From positions 173,063-237,062 of the forward strand of contig VSDK01010258.1 in the NCBI GenBank assembly GCA_009767595.1: a stretch of DNA of 64,000 bases, in the 5' to 3' direction. Made by a program: the position numbers and the translations under genes. Of the stretch, positions 22,948 to 35,600 are shown one piece after another. The notes under the pieces are model-generated. The model was not told where the DNA came from. It saw only the letters and a program-made list of their open reading frames with translations, and did not search any database. The stretch comes from Symbiodinium kawagutii. Its lineage: Eukaryota > Sar > Dinophyceae > Suessiales > Symbiodiniaceae. Position 1 is the stretch's first letter. Each line of letters begins with the position of its first letter.

Positions 22948-25900
22948 TCAATATGTAGTGTAAAGGAAGTGATGAAGTGCTGAGGCCATGTCCATCTGGT
23001 TCAGCTCCCTCACCCAATGGAGGGCCATCGGAGCTGTTCCTCTGCAGTTCTCTGAATCAAAGGAACAGACCTTCTCAAAGAGAATCTCTTAAGGAACTCT
23101 ATTCTTGATCCATTTTCTCTTCATTCTAACTTCATTCATTCTTTGTCGCGAGCAAAGTATGCCGAACTGATAAAATACGAATTTTGAACCAAAACATACT
23201 GGGAACATTGCATTTCCTACTGTCCTGTCAACCTGCTGCATCCCTGTCCTGCTCTCTAGCCAGTTATGGAACCATTCGACTCGCTGCGTGGATCCTGAAG
23301 CATGACTCTACTGGCAGGGATCAAACACAAAGCCATCAACCAAGTCCCTTCAATCAATCGAGACACTGCTAAACCCTTGCAGCAGTTGGTGTAAACTGTG
23401 AGCATCTGTAAGCATCTGTAATTTTGTCCTCAAAAATATGGAGTTTCACCTCTCACATCTCTGTCCTTCTGCCAGGTCTTCTGGGGGGCCAGATCCATAC
23501 ACGGCCATTTCTGCCTGGAGTTCCTTCACTGCATCCTGGCGCAAGAAAGTCAAAAGAATACTTCAGAAAAATCAAAATACTCTTGGAAAGAAATATTTCA
23601 GAGTCTTTTCTAGACTTTAAGAGTCCACAGAAAACAAAGAGTCGTTGTCATCGTCGTGAGCCTCTGAGCTGGATTCAGACTGCCCCAATTCAGCACGGCA
23701 CTTGTTGAAACGCCTCAGTCAGGGCAACAGCGCAAGTCGGTTCACAAAAGATGACATGTCTCTCCTTTGCCCTCTGTGAATGTCAGTATTATGATTTGAT
23801 TGGTCTTGCCTTACCCCTGACTAAGCGTCCTGCTTCTCAAGTGCTTGAGGCAAAGTTAACCCAGCATGTTCTGCCATTGCCTGATAGGCCTTCGGACATT
23901 CAAACTTGTGAGCAAGGTGAGTTCAAAGTTCAAATGGTAATGAGAAAGTTCAGGTTGTCACATCTTCAATGTGGCTCTTCAGGTCTACTGAAGTCTCTTC
24001 TAAATGCTACTGTTTACAGATGCTTCTTTGCCAGCGGCGATGACTCACCGCGAAATCTGTATTCATTTCACAGTTTGCATCACAGCTTTGCCACGCCTTT
24101 CGGAAAGCAGCATTCTCAGGTGCACCAAATGGACCTGGAATGAACTCCGACTTCTCACCGGGAACCTCAGTGGCGACGAAATTGTCAGACTTCACTAACA
24201 AAAACAGAAAGCCCGTCAAAAACAAACAAAATGTGACAATGTGTGAATAACTCTACTTATTTCAATTACAGTCATTTTTGTAAGTAGACTTCTACTTCTA
24301 CTTAGTCATTTCCATGGTAATTTGGAAGTAGACTTTTCTTCTGAAGGCAATATGTGAAGTGACTAAGTAGCCAGAGAAAACCATGAGGGACATGGAGTAA
24401 CTCCATCTACGCTTGAAGCATCTTACTGCAACGGCAGCAACTACTACGATCTTCCATGGTTTCTCCATCGCAACTGAGTTTTGGACCTCACCCCCACCAA
24501 GAAGGACAATCATGCAGGAGAGGTTATCTTTTGATCCGCACTTAATAGCCTGGTCGTCTGGTCCAGGTCTGGTCCAGGTCTGGTCCAGGTCTGGTCCGGT
24601 AGCCCGAAACCGCGGCCGCAAAAAGTGGCTTGATGAAAACTACACAGAACTAGCGTAGAACTGGACAAAAACACAACCTTTTGCTGCAGGCCTCATGGCA
24701 AACTGCGATGGCAGCCTGGATGAAGGATTCAAAGAAGGAGGAATCGGAACAGGAACATATTCACATCCCCTTCTTCCATGTCACTTCAACATATAAATTG
24801 CTGTATACGCATGTCACGTTTGCACATGGATGCATTTTCTATACAGCTACGCATGAATGCATTTTTAGATACTGTGAAATTACTATCCCCCTCTACTTTC
24901 GCATGCTACCACTCTGCATCACTCATTACTCATGGGGCTAAGATGTGCTAAGTGATTGCATGATGAATTACAGGTGATTATTTGGTCGTTACTGGCACTC
25001 TTTCTTCACTCACTCTACTGTAGCTCTGTTTGGAATGCGCACCTCAGCGGGGTCCACAAGTTTACCCTCCTCGGCTTTCAGCTTTTCAGCTGCCAAGCGT
25101 ACAACAGCTTCATTGGGGAAGCTGCCTGACAGATGCGAAGCTAAGCAAACACCAGTGAAAATGGTCTGTTAAGACTGCAAATGTTAGTAATTTGTGTGCC
25201 AACTCAAGCTTTTCCCTGTTGCTGATTAGGCGGCATTATAAAATTGGTGTTTGTCCATCAAACTTGAACAAGCTCTCAATGTTCATCAGCTTCCCTTGAT
25301 GTCAAGGGAGGTACTGCGCAAACAAATTCCATCAGATTCCTGGAACAGTGTCAGCTCGGCATCCTGCCTTCAGAGATTCCATCACAGACAAGCATCAGAA
25401 AATCCGTTGGAGCACACTCGAACTCCTTCACAATCGGGAAAACATGTGTCAGGTGCTGCATCAAGCTTGAGAAAACAAGATTGGGGATGTAAAATGAACA
25501 GCGATAGCCTGCAATAGCCTGCAATAGTCATCTATGGTATTCAGGCTCTGCCAGTCATGAAGAGGTAACTAACAGGCAGCAACAGCACAGGAAATGCACC
25601 ATTTCTGCAACTCCAACTCCTTCAGTTCCGGCGCAGCGCAAACTGGATGATCCTGTGGTTCTGGACCTGCAGAGAGGGACAGAGTTTGTGGCAGAGAAGG
25701 GCTGGAGCATGGGCCAAACCCATGGAGAGACACAAAGTTTCAAACGGTGAGCTGCTTTGCTGTTGCAAAAAACTACGGAAGCAAACCGACCGTTAGCAAA
25801 AGGCAACCTGCACAATGTCAATACAAAAACATGTCTAAAGGGAAGTCAATCTGTGCACTCTGCTTGTAGAGAAAGAGAAGACAAAAATTCCGAACTGAAG

Positions 25901-27329
25901 TCCGGCTCTCACAGAAGTATGTTCTAAACAAACTAAGACTTCCAGGGCTTCAAATGAAATTGGGCATTCAAGATGGGGGAAGAACTTTGAATGAAATTGG
26001 AATTTGAAGGAAGTGAAACTTCATCTTGGAGGAAGTGATCGACTCGATGCACCTCCAGTAGTTTTGTGTTGCGCATCGCCGAACGCTCGGCTGACCGCTA
26101 GGTCGCCGTTCACCCTCGCAACACCCATAACCTTGGTACCAATTTGGAGATACAATTTGGAACCATTTGGAACCTCTAAAAGTATTTGGAGATGCATTCT
26201 TTAAACATTTCCCCCTTTCACGAATCTTGTACCTTCTTTCACCGTTCTCGCTGCAATTACAAAGTGCTGCATCATTCATGTCTGACACCATCTGGTTTCT
26301 GCGTGCACAACATCTGAGAAGCACATCTTAGCTTCTGGCTTCTTGCACATTTCCGCCAGTTCGCTCAATCCTTTCGCGCTCGCTGGCCAGGTCTGGCTTA
26401 TGGTCCTGAAGGTCCCAGCACAATGACAAGAAATGAAGGAACAAATACGAACAGCAACTACCTCTGGCGAAAGTTGAGTCAAAATCATGCCTTTCTTAGC
26501 AGACATGTTCTACAGGTGCTGAAGCATCTGCTCAAATTACCGTCTCTCCACATCCCTATGCGCAACCGGTTGCCGGTCCGTCGTCAGACCACTGTCAGTG
26601 CCCGGCCCAGGGAAGATCGAGCCATCTGCCCGGCCCAGAAGAACACGGCTATCGCCGATATTGCCCACGCGGAGATGGTAATTGCCTGACAAGTTCCACA
26701 CGTCAAGGCGTACAGACTCAATCATTCCTGAATCCCAAAGCAATGTGTAGTTGTGCTCTACTTACTCTACTTGTTGGAGCGGTTTTCAAAGGCTGGTCCC
26801 GCCTCCGGGGGTGCTTGGTGCCTTGACAATAACAAAAGTGCCTGTGGAGCCACTGGGTTGATTGGAATCCAGGAACTCCTTGTCCAAGCTCAGTGCCAAA
26901 GCTGTGACTGCTGCATCATCCGCTGGCATCCCACTCTCTGCCAACTCTTCTGAAATTCGTTTGGCGATGAAGCCACTGCATTGATCACCTCCGTGGCCAT
27001 CGAAAACTCCGAAGAAGCCCCAGGTGTCTTGGGCATAGATGACGTGAGCATCCTCCATCGAAGGCCGCCATCCATTCATCTCTGCAAAACCAACGCGAAA
27101 GGCTGTGCCACCAACTCGCCTTGCAAGACGCCAAAAGTCCAAGACACAGGAGTTTTGGGTTCTGCATTCAGATGCTCTGCATATTCAAATGAATCTAAGA
27201 ATCTGCAAATAAATTCAAATGAATCTAAATAAATCTGCGCATTTTTTCATTTTCTTCCAAGGCTGAGCTGTTGCTTCCAAGCAGCTTGACCGCCACGGAG
27301 GTGACGGCCTTTGGCAAGCCTTGCCCCAT
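22948..27329 (-). CDS. PP2C-family protein serine/threonine phosphatase, complete, 15 exons
   Basis: Metal-dependent phosphatase (PPM family). Exons: 27241-27329, 26803-27119, 26579-26685, 26333-26405, 26053-26114, about 25590-25666, about 25380-25470, 25025-25125, 24487-24549, 24097-24165, 23830-23889, 23629-23700, 23460-23535, 23225-23294, 22948-23041 (TGA). Start MGQGLPK has the Gly2 often myristoylated in this family. All PP2C motifs appear in order: GWRPSMEDAHV, GVFDGHGG, GNIGDSRVLLG, GLTT|DHKPDLASERERIE, VNGDLAVSRAFGD, GGPEPQDHPV, DFLMLVCDGISEG and GSKDNLSCMIV; the metal-binding Asp residues are present. A conserved-looking tail follows (PGPFGAPENAAFRK, AYQAMAEHAGLTLPQALEKQ, VEWFHNWLE). 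Phases agree at nearly every junction; the join into 26114 is unresolved. Donors GT, GC and GA are all used (GA at 26579, 23830, 23460 and 23225). Confidence 0.92.
24557..24598. repeat. GGTCTGGTCCA 11-base array in a PP2C intron
   Basis: Nearly four copies, starting just outside the acceptor of exon 24487-24549 (minus strand), so the end of this intron is built from the array. Confidence 0.9.
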
Positions 27330-28079
27330 GGTGGCAAGTGCCTCCTGTGTGGCCCTCCTGCAGCGAGATCATGGTGCCCACATGCTGTGTAGAGCTTGTG
27401 TGGATTCATAGAAAATCAGATTCAAAAATATTCAAAAACAGCAAAAAACGAAGTAAGGTCAGGCCTCCGCGTTCTTAGATTTTGGGCCAGCTCCAGCCGA
27501 AATGGGCAGCGGAAATCCGAGGTCTTCGTGGTCAGCTCTCCGCTTTCCTGGCCTTCCAACTGGGTCTTTGTAAAAATTGAGAATGGAAATGTAACAAAAG
27601 ATGTAAAATGAGACTTGGGACTCTTTCTTTTGGACCTTGGGGATTTGTTTGACCTTGGACATCTTGTTTTGCACGGTGCTTTAGAACAAGTTGGACCTTT
27701 TGGTGAGATTGGCATTTGGAGTAATTTGGAGTATATAATTTGGACCATTCAGATATCAATATGCAAAGCTTTGGGCCTTGGACGTCTCTGTGCAACGCTT
27801 TGGACCTTGCCTGTTGGGGCACTAGGTCCTTCCTGGCCTTCCTGGCTTCCTTCCTGGTTTTCGTATGTTTTCGTTATGTTTTCGTTATGTTGTTCCCTTT
27901 CTTTCTCTTAGTCCCTTGCTCTTTTTCTCTCTCCTTTTCTCTCCTTTTTCTCCATCGTTCTTCTTCTTCTCATCTTTCTCTCTCTTTCCCAGAATGATGT
28001 AAGTATGAGTAGACTAGACGCCATGATTGACAACAGTGCTATCGACTAATTATCAGCAACTACTGATACTTTCTCAGAG
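27330..28079. other. Stretch upstream of the phosphatase without a supported gene
   Basis: Carries scattered TTTGGACC/TTGGACCTT motifs between about 27630 and 27830 and a CTTCCTGG/GTTTTCGTTAT run near 27825-27890. It should hold the phosphatase 5' leader and trans-splice acceptor, which I could not pick out. Confidence 0.5.
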
Positions 28080-28960
28080 TCGAGTGTGGGTGAAAACAAC
28101 ACCTTGAATAGCAGCGGTGGTGCAAGACAACTCATAAGCACCGCAGTTCAAAGTGTAAGCAGTACGGCGTTGTCCTTTTTGCGCAGAAGCTACCAAACTC
28201 CTACTCCTATTCCAGTTGTGCTTTCCTCACAGATTCGAATGCAAAACTCTGCCCCGACTATAACATGTTTGGAACGTTTTGGGAAATTGTGCCACAAATT
28301 TATCATCCAGAGCTCCGACCATTGAGACGCTCCCTGTCAACCTGTGCAGCATTGCAGAAAAGACTGGAAAGATCTTCTTCTTTTTCAACATTTGACTCAG
28401 CTTGACTCAGCTTGACTCTCATGCTTTGCTGTGGCTGGGCGAAAAAGCCACGCAGAAGATCTGAACTTTCAGCTTGAGAAGTTGCTACTGTAGCCACAAG
28501 CCCCGTGGACTGCCCTCTTGAAAAGGATGCACACAAGTTCAGTCTGTTCAGTCTATTCGTTGGCTCTCAAATTCACTCGCCGCACTAGGTTGTCAGCCAA
28601 GCTGTTCCTGCATCTACACAGTTCTGTTTGCCGCCTTGGTCTCGTCATATTGCAATGCCATCAGGGTCTTTGGCAGCATGTTTCTTGTCAAGGCAGGTTT
28701 CAACAGCAAGAACACTTTTGCATGTACGAATTGTGGTGATATGGATGGATGATGATAGAGGATGATGGTAGTAGTATCCTCAAGTCATACTATCACAGAC
28801 TTTCAGAGGCACATCCGCTGATTTCGAGTTTTGGAGGACCCGAATAGCATCTGTCCACATCCGCTGTCAGCGGCAAAGAGCTGCTCGATGAGTTGCATCT
28901 CATGCAAAACCCGACATCACGTCCAATGTTTGAAGTAGCAATCCTTCATCCCTCAGTCTC
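28080..28960 (-). CDS. Unidentified multi-exon protein
   Basis: Four minus-strand segments look coding: MQLIEQLFAADSGCGQML near 28830-28890, MALQYDETKAANR near 28630-28670, LADNLVRRVNLRANE near 28550-28600, and a 70-codon frame 28303-28520 (SQAESSDLLRGFFAQPQQS then SNVEKEEDLSSLFC). A further segment near 28090-28200 reads AQKGQRRTAYTLNCGAYE. Charged, partly helical composition; no family recognised. Splice joins were not resolved, so more than one gene may be present. Confidence 0.4.
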
Positions 28961-29001
28961 TCCAGAAACCTGTCTGTTCCATCGTTCGATCTCCGTTTCG
29001 C

Positions 29002-29883
29002 TCAGAACTCAAAAGCCAACAAGCGCAAGAGGGACGCCGCTGTGACGAGACAAGTGCCCAGGTCCAAGTGACCTTTCAGCAACCACAACGAAGCTACGAT
29101 TCCACACGCCAACAAACGTGGAATTTCATCGGTGATTCTCGGCGGCGTCAGCTGCTTCGTCCCAGAGTAGTAGAAGACCTGCACCACGGTGATGCCCACA
29201 GCTTCAATGGACCCCGAAATCGACAAGCGCCTCATTGTGAGCTTCGAAAAGCCCAAAAACCACAGCAGAAAGAGCCCCACGTGAAGCACGATGACAGGAG
29301 CCATGCAGAGGATTGGTAGAAAGCGGGAGCAATGGATGGACCTCCGGTTGGGACTGTCAGTTGCGAATCTTTGGAGCCGGCTTTGCTCTTCCAAGATGGT
29401 CAACACCAAAACGGCAGGCGTAGCAAACAAAGCCCACCCAAGAATGCCAATGAATGGCACTCCCAAGCAGTTGCTCTCCCTCCAAGACCATAACTTCGCT
29501 GACACACAATAGATTTCAATCAGATTTGCTAACAAAGATGTATCAACAAAACATAAAACAGCTTTAAAGACAGCTGTAAGAGGTAAGTCCAACGACTTTG
29601 AGCGAAGAGAGCGGAGGTATCGATGTTCGCCCAAAATGAAGAGAGGCCAGATCAAAACCACGTGCAGCGGTACGTGGCCCAAGAAAAGACCCCAATCTTC
29701 CGAGTATTCATAGTACTTGTACCACAAGATGCATGAATTTTCTGCCATGCAAGCAGCAATGGCCAAGATCGCGGCCACACGTAAGAAGCCACCAAGCTGA
29801 CTCAAGTATGTGTATTGCCGTTCCATCAAGACTGCCACTGCCACCAATCCGGTCAACAAAGCTGCAGACCACAGTGGCATCAT
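29002..29883 (-). CDS. Intronless multi-pass membrane protein, possibly CruF/DUF422-like
   Basis: A 293-codon single-exon frame beginning with two ATGs and ending LLRLLAFEF-stop. I count about eight hydrophobic segments. The segments WGLFLGHVPLHVVLIWP and LGVPFIGILGWAL recall the G-V-P-x-x-N-x-x-G-W region of carotenoid hydratase-related DUF422 proteins, but the match is by eye and partial. A trans-splice acceptor (GAACAG) lies within 15 bases of the ATG. It is the only long intronless gene here, which in dinoflagellates can mean recent retroposition from mRNA. Presence of a gene is well supported; the family is a guess. Confidence 0.6.
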   Translation of the reverse strand: MMPLWSAALLTGLVAVAVLMERQYTYLSQLGGFLRVAAILAIAACMAENSCILWYKYYEYSEDWGLFLGHVPLHVVLIWPLFILGEHRYLRSLRSKSLDLPLTAVFKAVLCFVDTSLLANLIEIYCVSAKLWSWRESNCLGVPFIGILGWALFATPAVLVLTILEEQSRLQRFATDSPNRRSIHCSRFLPILCMAPVIVLHVGLFLLWFLGFSKLTMRRLSISGSIEAVGITVVQVFYYSGTKQLTPPRITDEIPRLLACGIVASLWLLKGHLDLGTCLVTAASLLRLLAFEF

Positions 29884-29889
29884 GAGAAC

Positions 29890-32640
29890 TACAACTGTTC
29901 TGATTTGCTATGAGATGTGCATTTGCAAACCTGAAAGGGGACAGAACAAAGGTAGTCATTGAGACAGCCATGGATTATCGATGGTCGCGGATCAGTTTCA
30001 AAACTCTGCTCGCTAGGTCATCCAACTGCTGTGTTTTCAGAGATGTGAAATTGGGCAGTTGAAACTTACATCGTTTGCTTCTCAAGTGGAGCTAGACACT
30101 GGTGATGACTGCAGACTCAAAGCAAACAAAAGGCAACTGTATCTTTTCAGCTGCCCAAATGTAGAGAATCCTGAATTTGCTGCGTGTGAGAAGCGTGACA
30201 GCTAAAGAGAGGAGCAATCCAAGCTATTGGTGAAGGTATGGAACAGTCAACATCACAGCTATGCAGCCATCCGCTGCAGAAAAAGAAGTACCTTCTGTCG
30301 CAGTTTCTTGTCTCTCTTCCAAATCTCGGTTGGATATCTTGTAACCAAACAAATGAGGAAGTCCTATTGAGAGACCAAACACAGCTCTGCTCTCTCCAGT
30401 TTTCAACGACTGCGGGCTCTGTGCGATGAGAGTTTCACAGCAAATTCAGCTGGCAAAACCAACTGCCCAACTCCTACAGTTTTCTGAGGCCCCCTCTGCT
30501 CAATCCAAAGCGATTCAGAGCAATTGCCAAACATTGAGACAGGATGAGAATTAGAATGAGAATTCGGATGAGAGTTAGAATGAGACGTATTGAGAAAATA
30601 TTGAAGTGTGAAGCAAACGTCTCATTGTTCGATGTATCGAAATGGTCCAATCCCCTAGACCTGTTAGCTCCCAAGACCTGATGCAGGGAGGGGTTTTGTC
30701 TGAACCTTCAAGAAAATATCAATCGCAGAACCGAAAGGGAACCGCTTTAGGGGACAAAAAGATGGTTGCGTTCCAATGAGTTCCAATGAGTTCCAATGAG
30801 TTTCAATGAGTTCCAAATGCAACTTCTTAGCAACTGTTGTAGGAACTGTTGCAAAGGGTACTTCTTAGAGATGATATCTGGAGAGCATCTGGGGGCACAC
30901 TGCAAACTCCTGCAGACCGCATGGTACGTCGGCGTGCTCAAGCGGTCAGCAAGAAACGGGAAATGATTGAAATGATTGAAATCATACAATTGCGAAATTG
31001 CTGATGGCTCGCAAAAGACAATGGGAGTGTTTGTCTGTGTGTGTGCCGGTCAATGTTTTATCATTTATTGCTGTGAAGATGTCGTGTCAACTACATTGAA
31101 TTGGACAAAGCCAGCTACGCACTTCCGCAAACCAGCTGAAGTCACTTTCAGAGCTCATGCTGAGCTCTTCACTTTGAGATGATTGAGCTTCTGTAAAAAG
31201 CACTACTGACATCATTTCGACATCTTGACATTCTGCTACGCTGCTTCTACACTCTGCTACGCGCAAAGGTCAGCAAAGACTATTCACAAATGGCCAAGAT
31301 ACGACCACCGACGCAATGGCGCCACAGTCAGTGAATTTGGGCGGCTCCAAGTGGTGAGACAATCTCTGCAAACAGTCCGTCAGTATCAATCAACATGATG
31401 GGTCTACCACTAGCGGAATTTTGTGCAAACACTTTTTCGGGTAAACTAGATCAAAGTACACAGAAATCGGTGAAAAAGCCTCAGTATTCAAAGTTGGAGA
31501 TGGCCTGCGATCCAGGACAGGAGGAAGAAAATAAATCCTGGAATGGAAGATGTTGCGGGCTGCAGTTCACACAGGCAATATATCACTGCCCATGTATCAG
31601 CTTGTGCAACGACTACTGACATCGTCTGGTTTTCGAATCTCAAAACGCCAGAAAGCTGCTGTTGGCACTTGGAAGATTGACGTTTGACGCGACATCTACG
31701 GAAATGCAGATCTGAGAAAAGTCAGTCTCAGTCTCACTGCAAGGCCTCCTAGCTTGCAGCCGCATTTCTCATGCGTCCTAAAGCAGCCCATTCCTTGGTT
31801 GTTTAAACCCACTTCGAGCCGATCGTTTCAGAAGATTCTTTCAGTCATCCGATTGAAGAGATGATTCAAACATAGGTGTGCTGAGTCAAGTTTGCAGACG
31901 TCCGTTTCTCTTTAGGTTCTTCCATTCTTCCTTCTCTTTTCTTTCCTTTGGAACTTTTGGATGTTTCTTTTCATACTTCCATCTTCGTCAATCTCTTCAT
32001 ACTTCCATCTTTGGGATTTGTCTTTTCTTCCATCTTTAGTCCATCTTTATCCTTCTTCGTCCTTCTCTTCATCTATCTTCTGTTTCATCTTATTCACCTG
32101 TTTTCTTCTTTGTTATTGTCCCTTTATCCATTTCTCTTTGAATAATATCCCTTGATTCTTCTCATTTCTTCTCTTCGTTCTTCTTGCATCTTCCTCTTCC
32201 CTTTATTTTCTCTTTCTTTTTCCCTTACATCTGTTCGAATCTTTTCTTTTTCTCTTTTTCTCTGGGACCCCGACGTCGTCCCCAGAGGGCCGATCGCGCC
32301 CGAAGCGCCCGCCCTTGCCGCGGCCCTCACCTTTACCTCAAAGCCAAGAGTGGAAAACTTCGAACTTAGAATTCTTAAATTTCTATGTTTTACAAGTAGA
32401 TCTTTTGAATTTTGAATTGAGCTTTTTGAATTGCTATTTCAAACACATACAGCTAGTTTACACAAAACAGAAGTCAAAAGTTAGCAGGGAATAGAATAAA
32501 CACGACTACACAAAATCTCAAAATCATATCATTGCCAATCGGTTCTACCATCAATGACTGTGACTACAGACTGGACTATCTGATCTTGTCTCCGCAACAT
32601 GACCACTTTCCCAAAGTTCTTGCAACCCAAAAGTTGCCCC
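29890..32640. other. Mostly uncharacterised stretch with a few possible minus-strand exons
   Basis: Weak exon candidates: near 30288-30337 (ISNRDLEERQETATE with a GTACTT donor) and near 31300-31375. It holds the TTCCAATGAG decamer array, a GAATTAGAATGAGA run near 30541-30585, a TTC/CTT-rich tract 31920-32260, and a GC-rich block 32262-32340 whose minus frame is Gly/Arg-rich (GRGKGGRFGRDRPSGDD) and may be an RGG-type exon. Confidence 0.4.
30771..30816. repeat. TTCCAATGAG decamer array
   Basis: Four 10-base copies plus a partial copy, one base changed in the fourth. Confidence 0.95.
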
Positions 32641-32649
32641 AGCCAGTGA

Positions 32650-35600
32650 CCTGAACCTCCCCGCCAGACCCCGCATTCCTGGCAACCGCAGCCCTGGCAG
32701 CCCTGGCAGCCCTGGCAGCTCTGGCAGCCCTCGCAGCCCTGCATCCCCCTGAACACCAGAGAAGTTCGAAGATTCGAAGATGATCTTGGAGATCTAAAAA
32801 ATCCAAAACCAAATTCTCTGCCCATCGCAGGGCAGTTCACAGGACCGCTTGCCATTCAAGCAGGTCCAACCGGCAGTTCCCAGACCATGCTTTCCCCAAA
32901 GCATAGCTATGAGATGCATCAAACAGATTCAAACAAGGCCTTGAACCTTGAAATGCTGTGCTGACACTCCGAAAACCGCCAGAAGACTGCAGCCTGCCTA
33001 CCATGGAACCCTGGACAGGCTCGGATCGCCCTTTCAAACTCCTTCGAAAATATAAATGCAATCATACATCTTAATTATATCAAACATTGAAACCATGTGA
33101 AATCAAATGCGACTTCCCTTTCACTATCCAAAGTCCTCACGGGCTCAGGATGCAAACCTGTTCCAGGATTTGACCTCCCATCCAGTTGCCGAAACACATC
33201 GCAGAATTGCGCACACCCAGCAGCCTCGGGAACCCTGTAACGTTTTTTAATCAACCTCGAAACAATGGAACCCCAACAGGAACCTGCACTAAGTGTTGAG
33301 AGAGAGCATTGAACACTGTTCAAACACTGCAATAATCTGAAAATATCTCAAATATCGATTTCAACTTTTCAAGCTTTGAGGTTTCTGAAATGTTCACTAC
33401 GGCTTATCCCAAATTTGTAGGTTCTGATGCTCGGTAGCTTCACCCAGAAGCATTTCAACCCTCCATGGAACCTATAGGCATCCATAGGCATCCATAGGCA
33501 TCCATAGGACTTCGAGGAAGCAGCTGCTCCAACACCCCCACAATGGAACTGAACCCGGAACCCAGAACCATAGCAACGAGATGCAACGAGATGCAACAAG
33601 ATGCAACGAGCACATGACCTCGAAACCTTCACTGGCTCTACAACCCTAGAGGAAAAGAACAACACAAAAAGCAGCTTCTTGTAAACATGAACTAAAAGCA
33701 GCGGCAAAATCATCAAAGTGAAAATCGAAGAACGAGGCTTCTCTTCTGCCCTTCGACATGAATCGAATCTGGGGCCGAGACCTCCGCCTTTTCCTCGCAA
33801 AAGATCTGTGGACTAGCTCTGAAAGAGCTGATTCATATCTTGTGATTTGACTTATTTCTTCTGGTATAACTTACAATCGATTGATACTTACCATTACTTA
33901 CCCGAGAATCTTATAATATGTTTCCTCGATGTAAATACAGAGTCTCTGAGGGTCTCCATGGAGTCGTTACACCCTCAGGTCTGTGGCAAGTCGCCTGGGT
34001 TGGGACCTTTTTCTTGGCCTTTTCGACCTGAGGCCAAAGCTCAAGGCCCATAAAAATCATAAAATCTACATCACGAAATCACGAAATTAAGACTTCTCCA
34101 CGTGGTTTCGAGATCTTACACATTTAAAACTATATTTAAAGAAATTGTTTACACATCCCTTGTTGCTGTGGATCTTAGGACTGACATGTGGCCAAAAGTG
34201 ATAAGGCTCGAGCCTTTCCCTTTGCCGCCGGCCTGAAACAATGGCCGCAAGTTGTTGCGCCTGGTTGCACCCTGTTGGGCCATCCTGTTGGGTCCTCCGG
34301 AAAACCGTTGGAATTGGTCTGAGGGCAATGCGTCATCATTCCCTTTCCAGTTTGAACCTGCCAGGCTATGCAAGGTGGCAATGTCAGACATATGTTGCAA
34401 AGAAGGAAGGCTGTGAATTTGATATGCGCGACTTTCTAACTTAGATCCGTTCTGGGGTCGTGGCCATCACCATGATCAGCTTCCTTCCATCTGTCATCAT
34501 TCCAATTGGATCCTCTGGCTTGTGCGCATCAGATTTTGCTGCAATTCGTGTCCATGAGACACTACAGGTGCCTCCACTACCTACCTATGGTACTAGCGGC
34601 TTTCTGAGGATCCAACCTTTGTCCATTCCTTGGCCACAACCTTGTGTGCAGCCCTGAGCATTGCAGCCCTGCGCACCACAGCCACCACAGGCCGGGCGAC
34701 AGCCAGAACCACCGCATCCGCCACAGCATCCTCCACAGCCACAACACCCTCCACAGGCACCGCAACCGCCACAGGCACAGCCGCCATAGCCATACACACA
34801 GCCNNNNNNNNNNNNNNNNNNNNNNNNNNNNNNNNNNNNNNNNNNNNNNNNNNNNNNNNNNNNNNNNNNNNNNNNNNNNNNNNNNNNNNNNNNNNNNNNN
34901 NNNNNNNNNNNNNNNNNNNNNNNNNNNNNNNNNNNNNNNNNNNNNNNNNNNNNNNNNNNNNNNNNNNNNNNNNNNNNNNNNNNCCCCATTGGCAGCATCC
35001 TTGGCGGCCTCCCTGGCAGCCACCTTGGCAGCCTCCTTGGCAGCCTCCCTGGCAGCCTTGGCAGCCGCCCTGGCAACCGCTTTGACCACAGCAACCTCCA
35101 CACATTCCACATCCTGCAGAGCTCAAGGATTCAAGGACTTCACACAAGCTTCAAATGTGAATGGTGCAAGCCTACAGTGAAAACAAGACTTCCATGTAGC
35201 CTACTTCCACGACTTCTGCTGCGTTGCTTCTCTGTTTTGACGTCCTCCATGTGCTGGTCCTGATTGTGCCATCATCATCTGCTGTTGCATCATCATCCTG
35301 GCGCATGACTTTGTCAACGTTTGAGCTGTGCTTTGATACATCAACCAGCATCAAACAGGCCCAAGAGACTGCGGGTTCATCTGACCCATCCAAGTGCCAG
35401 AGTTCATTGCCATGGCCTCAAAGCAAGCATCAAATCCCCGTGCAAAGCAAGCATCGCCTTTTTGTCTTGTCAGAGGTGAAGAGGCTATAAATTCTCTCTC
35501 AGAAAGGCGTACTTGAAAACGCAACTTACTTATTCACTTCTTAAACACATTGCCAAGAACTCAGCAAGAGCAAAATAGTGAAAATGTGTCTCACCTATGC

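Noticed and set aside
25573..25747. Plus-strand exon with good splice sites (DPVVLDLQRGTEF, donor GTGAGC)
   Set aside because: The minus strand of the same bases encodes the PP2C motif GGPEPQDHPV in correct phase with its neighbours.
34577..35180. Ala/Lys/Arg and Arg/Leu/Pro frames on both strands across the N gap
   Set aside because: Shadows of the Cys/Gly/Gln repeat; the N run also makes the frames look longer than they are.
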